Source: UBA920 sp964424635
GTDB lineage: Bacteria > Patescibacteriota > Doudnabacteria > UBA920
Direction of reading: 5' to 3'
NCBI GenBank assembly: GCA_964424635.1
Contig: CAYRJC010000001.1
Span: 1-44,703 of the forward strand
Length of the DNA: 44,703 nucleotides
Part shown: positions 40,347-44,703 of the stretch, one piece after another
How the letters are laid out: each line of letters opens with the position of its first letter
How positions within the stretch are numbered: position 1 is the first letter of the stretch
Notes under the pieces: generated by a model
The model's database searches: none
Told to the model about the DNA's origin: nothing
Seen by the model: the letters and a program-made list of their open reading frames with translations, nothing else
Program-made: the position numbers and the translations under genes

Positions 40347-42374
40347 ATGCGATATAGGTTTGTGTTTATGGTTATGGTAATGGCTTTAACCATGGGTAGT
40401 GTGTCAGGAGTTGTTTTTTCTAAGCCCGCTCAAGCAAGTAATTTGTCTTTAGTGATTTCTACTGTTCAAATTACTGGAGGAGTGGGTAGAACTAATGAGG
40501 ATTTTGTTGAGTTATATAATCCTAATTCAGAGCCAGTTAATTTGAATGGTTATCGGTTAGTTAAACGGACTGGTAATGCTCAAACAGATAGTTCGATAAA
40601 ATCTTGGACTGCTGATGTTTTTATCCCTGCCCATAGTTTTTATTTATGGGCTAACTCTGGTTTTACTTCGATCTCGGTTATCCCAGATGTAACTACTTCT
40701 TCTACTTTGTCAGATAATAACGGCGTTGCTTTAAGGTTCGGTGCTATTGATAGTGGGCAACTGGTTGATAGTCTTGCTTGGGGAACTACTGCTAATGGAT
40801 TTACTAATGTAGTAACAACTAATCCTCATGCAGGAGAGTGTGTTTCTAGGAGTTCTCTTTTTGAACTCCAAGGGTATGGCATAGTAATCAGTAATCCTCG
40901 TAATTCTACTACGCAATTTTTACCACCTGTTGTAGATAATCCACCAACTAATCCAGAACCTTCCGGTGAGGTGCCTGTTTCCGATAGTCCAATCCCTGAT
41001 AATTTACCTACTAATCCAGATAATCCTTTACCATCAGAGCCATTACCTCCAGAGCAGCAAGTAGAGCCTACTCCTTTACCTCAAGATGTGCCTGTTAATA
41101 ATCCGACTCCAACACAAGATCCTGTGTCTATAGATGACTCGGGTACAGCAACCGATGAATCATCTCCTCAGGCCTTGACCACTGTTAAGATTACCGAAAT
41201 TCTTCCCAATCCCGATGGTTCTGACACAGGTAAAGAAATTGTTGAACTGTTTAATTACGGAAATAGCCCTGTGAATTTATTAGACTGGAGTTTGGATGAT
41301 GTAAATGGTGATCAGTCTTTGAGTAGTAATGCATTAGTTCTATTTAATATTGATATTGCACCCAATCAATATTTAGCTATAACAATACCGCAAGGAAAAT
41401 TCAGTCTTAATAATTCTAATGGTGATGTGATTAGTCTATTCAATGATAAGGATAAGTTAATCGATACAGTGACTTATTCTGAATCAGCGCCAGTCGCAAA
41501 AAGTTATAGCTTAATTAATGATAATCAATGGAAGTGGACTTCTTTAACTTTGGGACAAGCTAATACATTTACAGTAGAAGAAAGTATTCTTTCAGAAGAT
41601 GTTGATTCGGACCAAGGTTTACAAGATTTATTAGACGAACCCGTTGTAACTTTAGAAGGCTTAATAATCACTGAAGTTTATCCTCGTCCTCAAAAAAATA
41701 ATGAAGCAGAGTTTGTGGAGTTGTATAATTCCAACGACATAGCCATAGATTTATCAAAAGCAATTATATCTATTGGCTCCACAAAAGCTAGTCTCCCAAA
41801 TATTCTACTTAATGGACATAGTTATATTGTATTAAAAGGTAAGGATTTACCTGGAAAACTAAATGATCAAGGGAAAATAGTAAGTATTCTACAAAAAGAC
41901 GGGGTAGTAGTGTCTCAGGTAGAATATTCAAAATCTGATAAGGGGCAATCTTTTTCTAAATTTGAGGATAATTTTTTGTGGACTCTATCAGTTACACCCG
42001 GACAAGAAAATAAGTTATCTCAACCTTTAATTAAATCTGTTCAATCCGCTGTAAAATCTGTAATCAAAAAGACTTCTGTAAAAAAAGTTACTAAAAAGGC
42101 CGTTAAAAAGGTCGTTAAAAAATCATCTATTAAAAAACCGACCACTGTTAAAAAAACTAAATCAACTGTAGACTCATCTTCTCCTAATAAGTCTGGTGGT
42201 TCAAAAAATGATTCCAAGTCAGCACCTTCTGGTAACTCAGAAAAAGATAATCCATCTGATAAAAAAGAAAAATCCTCTAGCACAACCGGAACAGTTGCCA
42301 TTGCATTTGCTAGCTTAGGAGCAGGAGGTTTGGCAATTTATAGGTTTGGTATGGGTGGGAGTTTGCCTTTTTAA
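40347..42374 (+). CDS. Surface protein with three lamin-tail domains
   Basis: 675 aa. Signal peptide (about residues 1-30, ending AQA). Three lamin-tail (LTD) repeats follow: about 32-185 (NEDFVELYNPNSEPVNLNGY), 277-410 (GKEIVELFNYGNSPVNLLDWSLDD) and 440-560 (EAEFVELYNSNDIAIDLSK). A Pro-rich spacer (195-270) separates the first two. Next come Lys/Val/Thr repeats, a Ser/Lys linker, and a C-terminal membrane helix (about 649-666). The layout suggests a protein fixed in the envelope by its C-terminus, reaching outward. LTDs are probably ligand- or nucleic-acid-binding, but the target is unknown. No Shine-Dalgarno. Confidence 0.88.
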   Translation: MRYRFVFMVMVMALTMGSVSGVVFSKPAQASNLSLVISTVQITGGVGRTNEDFVELYNPNSEPVNLNGYRLVKRTGNAQTDSSIKSWTADVFIPAHSFYLWANSGFTSISVIPDVTTSSTLSDNNGVALRFGAIDSGQLVDSLAWGTTANGFTNVVTTNPHAGECVSRSSLFELQGYGIVISNPRNSTTQFLPPVVDNPPTNPEPSGEVPVSDSPIPDNLPTNPDNPLPSEPLPPEQQVEPTPLPQDVPVNNPTPTQDPVSIDDSGTATDESSPQALTTVKITEILPNPDGSDTGKEIVELFNYGNSPVNLLDWSLDDVNGDQSLSSNALVLFNIDIAPNQYLAITIPQGKFSLNNSNGDVISLFNDKDKLIDTVTYSESAPVAKSYSLINDNQWKWTSLTLGQANTFTVEESILSEDVDSDQGLQDLLDEPVVTLEGLIITEVYPRPQKNNEAEFVELYNSNDIAIDLSKAIISIGSTKASLPNILLNGHSYIVLKGKDLPGKLNDQGKIVSILQKDGVVVSQVEYSKSDKGQSFSKFEDNFLWTLSVTPGQENKLSQPLIKSVQSAVKSVIKKTSVKKVTKKAVKKVVKKSSIKKPTTVKKTKSTVDSSSPNKSGGSKNDSKSAPSGNSEKDNPSDKKEKSSSTTGTVAIAFASLGAGGLAIYRFGMGGSLPF

Positions 42375-42421
42375 TCTTTATTGAGACTCAAGAGTTGTGG
42401 TAAAATACAATTACTAAAAAT

Positions 42422-42508
42422 ATGAATATAATAAAAAGAATTTGGGAGTGGATAGAAATTGGAATTGGTTTTATTATCAATTCAATAGGTAATATTATCC
42501 TTCCTTAA
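42422..42508 (+). CDS. 28-residue hydrophobic peptide
   Basis: A short frame reads MNIIKRIWEWIEIGIGFII and NSIGNIILP before TAA. It is a single amphipathic or membrane-spanning helix with two Trp. TAAAAT and TACAAT hexamers lie just upstream, and there is no Shine-Dalgarno. It could be a toxin-like or regulatory membrane peptide, or a chance frame. Confidence 0.35.
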   Translation: MNIIKRIWEWIEIGIGFIINSIGNIILP

Positions 42509-42557
42509 TTTAGCTTGATTTGTGCTATAATAGATAAGACCAGTAATTTAATTTACT

Positions 42558-42866
42558 ATGAGCTTAAATAAATCTGATTTAATTGAAGTTTTGGCAGCTA
42601 GACTTTCGATCACCTACACAGAGGCAGAGCGAATGTTGAATGCTTTGATTAGCTTAATTTATGAAAACCTAAGAAGCGGAGAAAAAGTTAATATTAGCGG
42701 CTTTGGTCAGTTTAGTGTATCTCATAGAGATCCTCGAATCGGTGTAAATCCTAGAAATCCTTCTCAAAAAATTCAGATTCCAGAGCTAAATACTCCAAAA
42801 TTCAAAGCCGGGGAGGCGTTTAAAGAAGCAGTTAAGCTCCGTAAAGGCTCAGTCCCTCAAGAATAA
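42558..42866 (+). CDS. HU-family DNA-binding protein
   Basis: Nucleoid protein of the HU/IHF family, 102 aa. It starts NKSDLIEVLAARLSITYTEA, has the GEKVNISGFGQFSV turn, and the DNA-binding arm RDPRIGVNPRNPSQKIQIP, followed by PKFKAGEAFKEAV. It works as a dimer bending DNA. TATAAT with a TG extension lies at 42526-42531. No Shine-Dalgarno. Confidence 0.95.
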   Translation: MSLNKSDLIEVLAARLSITYTEAERMLNALISLIYENLRSGEKVNISGFGQFSVSHRDPRIGVNPRNPSQKIQIPELNTPKFKAGEAFKEAVKLRKGSVPQE

Positions 42867-42896
42867 CTTTAATTTTTGTTAACGTATAGATAAATT

Positions 42897-42930
42897 AAAA
42901 CCATTCAGATATAACTCTGAATGGTTTTTG
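42897..42930 (+). terminator. HU terminator
   Basis: A 13-bp stem, 42897-42909 with 42916-42928. Confidence 0.92.
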
Positions 42931-42968
42931 GTTATATATAATCTGATAAGTGGCTAAAAACTTATGAC

Positions 42969-42997
42969 TTGACTAATACTAATTAGAATTGTATAAT
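42969..42997 (+). promoter_or_regulatory. Promoter of the 43054 gene
   Basis: TTGACT (42969-42974), 17-nt spacer, TATAAT (42992-42997). Confidence 0.85.
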
Positions 42998-43053
42998 TCT
43001 GCCGAAAGTTGTTTTTAATGATTTTCTAGTAAAATTTTTTGGAGGTATTTTAG

Positions 43054-43257
43054 ATGAAGATTTTTGGAGTGATTTTATTAGTTATTGGGATTTGGTTTTT
43101 CTCACCGGCGTTGGCGTTACTTTGGTCTGCTGCAACCTTGGCAACCTTGCTTGGTCTTGGATTGATAGGTGGTGGTCTTCTGGCACTGGGTGCAGGAAAA
43201 CCTTTTAAGTCTTTGGTTGGAAGCAAAGTCAAGCAAATCAACGGCGGATACGATTAA
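43054..43257 (+). CDS. Small two-helix membrane protein
   Basis: 67 aa: two hydrophobic segments (about residues 3-19 and 22-48) joined by SPALALLW, rich in Gly, Leu and Ala, then a basic tail (KPFKSLVGSKVKQ). No family recognised. GGAGG stands before the ATG; own promoter and terminator. Confidence 0.75.
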   Translation: MKIFGVILLVIGIWFFSPALALLWSAATLATLLGLGLIGGGLLALGAGKPFKSLVGSKVKQINGGYD

Positions 43258-43302
43258 TTTTCTTTTCCGATTCTCTCCTCAGTATTGGTTTTTAAGAAAT
43301 TT

Positions 43303-43336
43303 GCGCGTCACTTACAGAGACGCGCTTCTTTTTTAG
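43303..43336 (+). terminator. Intrinsic terminator
   Basis: GCGCGTC (43303-43309) pairs with GACGCGC (43319-43325), followed by TTCTTTTTT. Confidence 0.9.
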
Positions 43337-43413
43337 CTTTAAGTTTTTTTGTACTTTGAACTAATTAATAATTTATATTAAAATAATATTTGGCTACATT
43401 TATAGGGGGTTAA

Positions 43414-43926
43414 ATGGAAGAAGATTTAGTTAATGAATTTAGAAACGATGAAGTCTTTCGCCATAAAGATAAATGGCACGGCACGGAGGAGACTGATCTA
43501 AAAGGTGAGGAAAATGAGTTACGTGGTTATCTTTTAGCTTGTGATCTAATTCAAAAATTAGAAGCCAAGTATCCGGAATTAATTTATAGAGCAAGATGTC
43601 CAAAAGCTCCACGCCTTTCTTCAAAGGATAAGCATGGAGAAGACTTTCGAGTTCGTTTAGAAGTAAATTATCCTGGAGGCAAAATTGAAAAAGGCTATGT
43701 GGTTTATGATGTAGCAAGTTCTTTTGTTGGGAAGAATAAAAAGTTAAAGAAACGTCGTAACTACTTCAAAAGTATTAATAGTCGTGACAGTATTCAGGAC
43801 AAGCATGCTAGAGCTGTAAAAATATTGGTAGTTAACGAAAAAATATATGATCTAGAAATTCAAAAAGTAATCTTAAAAGATTTAATAAACTGTGACCTGC
43901 TTCCTAGGTGGGTAACTATTAAATGA
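43414..43926 (+). CDS. Protein of unknown function, possibly nuclease-derived
   Basis: 170 aa, charged, no membrane segment. The middle (KHGEDFRVRLEV, then KGYVVYDVASS) has an Asp followed by two strands, an order reminiscent of PD-(D/E)XK folds. However, the catalytic Lys expected after the second strand is replaced (DVASS), so it would be inactive if related. GGGGG before the ATG is a weaker form of the Shine-Dalgarno seen in its class. Terminator follows the stop. Confidence 0.65.
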   Translation: MEEDLVNEFRNDEVFRHKDKWHGTEETDLKGEENELRGYLLACDLIQKLEAKYPELIYRARCPKAPRLSSKDKHGEDFRVRLEVNYPGGKIEKGYVVYDVASSFVGKNKKLKKRRNYFKSINSRDSIQDKHARAVKILVVNEKIYDLEIQKVILKDLINCDLLPRWVTIK

Positions 43927-43934
43927 TTTATTTT

Positions 43935-43965
43935 AAAGAGTATAAAATACTCTTTTATTTTTTTA
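43935..43965 (+). terminator. Intrinsic terminator
   Basis: AAAGAGTAT (43935-43943) pairs with ATACTCTTT (43947-43955), then T-run. Confidence 0.9.
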
Positions 43966-44014
43966 ATAAGAAAATTGATGCACTTTCATCAATACTATTC
44001 AATAGTTAAATAAC

Positions 44015-44042
44015 AAAAAACTCTCCTTCCGGAGAGAGTTTT
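44015..44042 (-). terminator. Terminator of tRNA-Gly
   Basis: CTCTCC (44021-44026) pairs with GGAGAG (44031-44036); six T follow on the minus strand. Confidence 0.85.
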
Positions 44043-44044
44043 GC

Positions 44045-44119
44045 TGGAGCGGGTAGGGGGAATCGAACCCCCATCATCAGTTTGGAAAACTGAGATAATA
44101 ACCATTATACGATACCCGC
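44045..44119 (-). tRNA. tRNA-Gly (anticodon TCC)
   Basis: Minus-strand cloverleaf: acceptor GCGGGTA/TACCCGC, anticodon stem TCAGT/ACTGA with loop TTTCCAA (anticodon TCC), T-loop TTCGATT closed by GGGGG/CCCCC. Discriminator T and encoded CCA. Confidence 0.96.
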
Positions 44120-44139
44120 ACATTATAGAACTTTAATTT

Positions 44140-44703
44140 TTATTTTCTGATTTCACCAACCATGCCGCGTAGATCTTCAATACCTCGTCTGTAAATTTCC
44201 TTTTCTTCACCTTCTGGGAGCTCGCTGTCATCTATAAATGGCTGTTTTTGGATTCGACTAGTTGCAGACCATAATCTAGTTAAAAGTTCGTAATTTTGGC
44301 TAGCCACGAAAGTTTTTTCGTTCAACTCTGCATTTGGACTTGCCGCAAAGATTGCAGTTTCAAAATTTTTAAATCCTAAGTTTTCAAATAGTTCTGATAG
44401 TTTTTGAACTTTCTCTCCTGATACAGCCAATTCGTCTATTAAACAGACTTTTTTATCTTTCAAATTCCATAACTCCGGCATGTTGTCGTTAATCCACTCT
44501 TCAGCCAAAGCTTGTCGCTCTGTTGCTTCTTTTGGTTCAATTTTTTTATAAAAAAGCATATTACCGTCGCTAGAAATTGTTAAACTACGCGGAACTTTTT
44601 CTTCAGGATATTCTGCGCGCCATGCGCTATAAAGTAAGGTTTTGGAAACAGGACTGCTACCACCAGAGAAAATAATACTATCAAATTTTGAATTATGAAT
44701 GTG
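44140..44703 (-). CDS. Phosphoribosyltransferase-like protein, 5' end outside the window
   Basis: At least 187 aa; the frame stays open to the window edge, so the internal Met at 44559 is not the start. The visible part begins HIHNSKFDSIIFSGGSSPVS and contains KVCLIDELAVSGEKVQKL, which has the shape of a PRPP-binding loop (hydrophobic strand, acidic pair, small residues, then Gly). The second acidic residue is Glu rather than Asp. The C-terminus is acidic and helical. Downstream is tRNA-Gly on the same strand. The family assignment is tentative. Confidence 0.55.
   Translation of the reverse strand, partial: HIHNSKFDSIIFSGGSSPVSKTLLYSAWRAEYPEEKVPRSLTISSDGNMLFYKKIEPKEATERQALAEEWINDNMPELWNLKDKKVCLIDELAVSGEKVQKLSELFENLGFKNFETAIFAASPNAELNEKTFVASQNYELLTRLWSATSRIQKQPFIDDSELPEGEEKEIYRRGIEDLRGMVGEIRK

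Noticed and set aside
43414..43926. Active PD-(D/E)XK nuclease
   Set aside because: The expected catalytic Lys after the second strand is absent, so at most a degenerate relative is supported.
1..44703. UGA recoded as glycine or tryptophan
   Set aside because: UGA ends dprA and nusB at the expected lengths and does not occur inside core genes; the interrupted accessory genes are affected by TAA, TAG or frame offset.
1..44703. CRISPR array, prophage or insertion sequence
   Set aside because: No regularly spaced repeats, no transposase, integrase or phage structural gene. The short repeats seen are terminator hairpins.

Overview
The window looks like part of a small-genome member of the Candidate Phyla Radiation (Patescibacteria; Parcubacteria-like). 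The evidence is a low G+C content (roughly 36 % by eye), compact single-copy housekeeping genes, a short ComEC without a nuclease domain, a short Rel protein, two HisRS-type genes, a type IV pilin, and lamin-tail surface proteins. UGA is used as a normal stop (DprA, NusB), so this is not a UGA-glycine lineage such as Gracilibacteria or Absconditabacteria. I cannot place it below phylum level.

Layout. 1-6.6 kb: a pilin-like protein, tRNA-Lys, TopA, two small unknown genes, CapA and DprA. 6.6-8.6 kb: a strongly promoted structured RNA and three small genes of unknown function, with Pth on the other strand. 8.5-11.3 kb: Der and a LytR-CpsA-Psr protein. 11.5-17.6 kb: signal peptidase I, a degenerate HisRS paralogue, a HIT protein, bS21, a YqeY-like protein, FtsA and FtsZ. 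17.7-24.8 kb: an ABC exporter, a DUF202 protein, HisRS, ComEC, cyclophilin and a nucleoside diphosphate kinase-type protein. 24.8-34.9 kb: a nuclease-like gene that seems to need a -1 frameshift, a Rel protein, a phosphatase, Fpg, a nucleotidyltransferase, a cupin, a PP2C phosphatase, a methyltransferase and several unknown genes. 35-37.2 kb: groES-groEL under a perfect CIRCE operator. 37.3-44.7 kb: a CPBP protease, a second candidate small RNA with overlapping divergent promoters, bL32, NusB, a three-domain lamin-tail surface protein, HU, small membrane proteins, tRNA-Gly and the end of a phosphoribosyltransferase-like gene.

Two kinds of gene alternate along the window. Core genes generally lack a Shine-Dalgarno sequence, and seven of them have a -10-like hexamer 6-7 nt before the ATG, which predicts leaderless mRNAs. 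About nineteen mostly small and unknown genes carry GGAGG (one GGGGG) before the start. Many of these have their own promoter with a 17-nt spacer and their own terminator. The RNA at about 6655-6863 presents a hairpin loop that closely resembles the 3' end of 16S rRNA, including CCTCCT. A regulator that pairs with the Shine-Dalgarno class is therefore an attractive but unproven idea. Several accessory genes are interrupted near their starts (in-frame stop, frame offset or missing start codon), whereas the core genes are intact.
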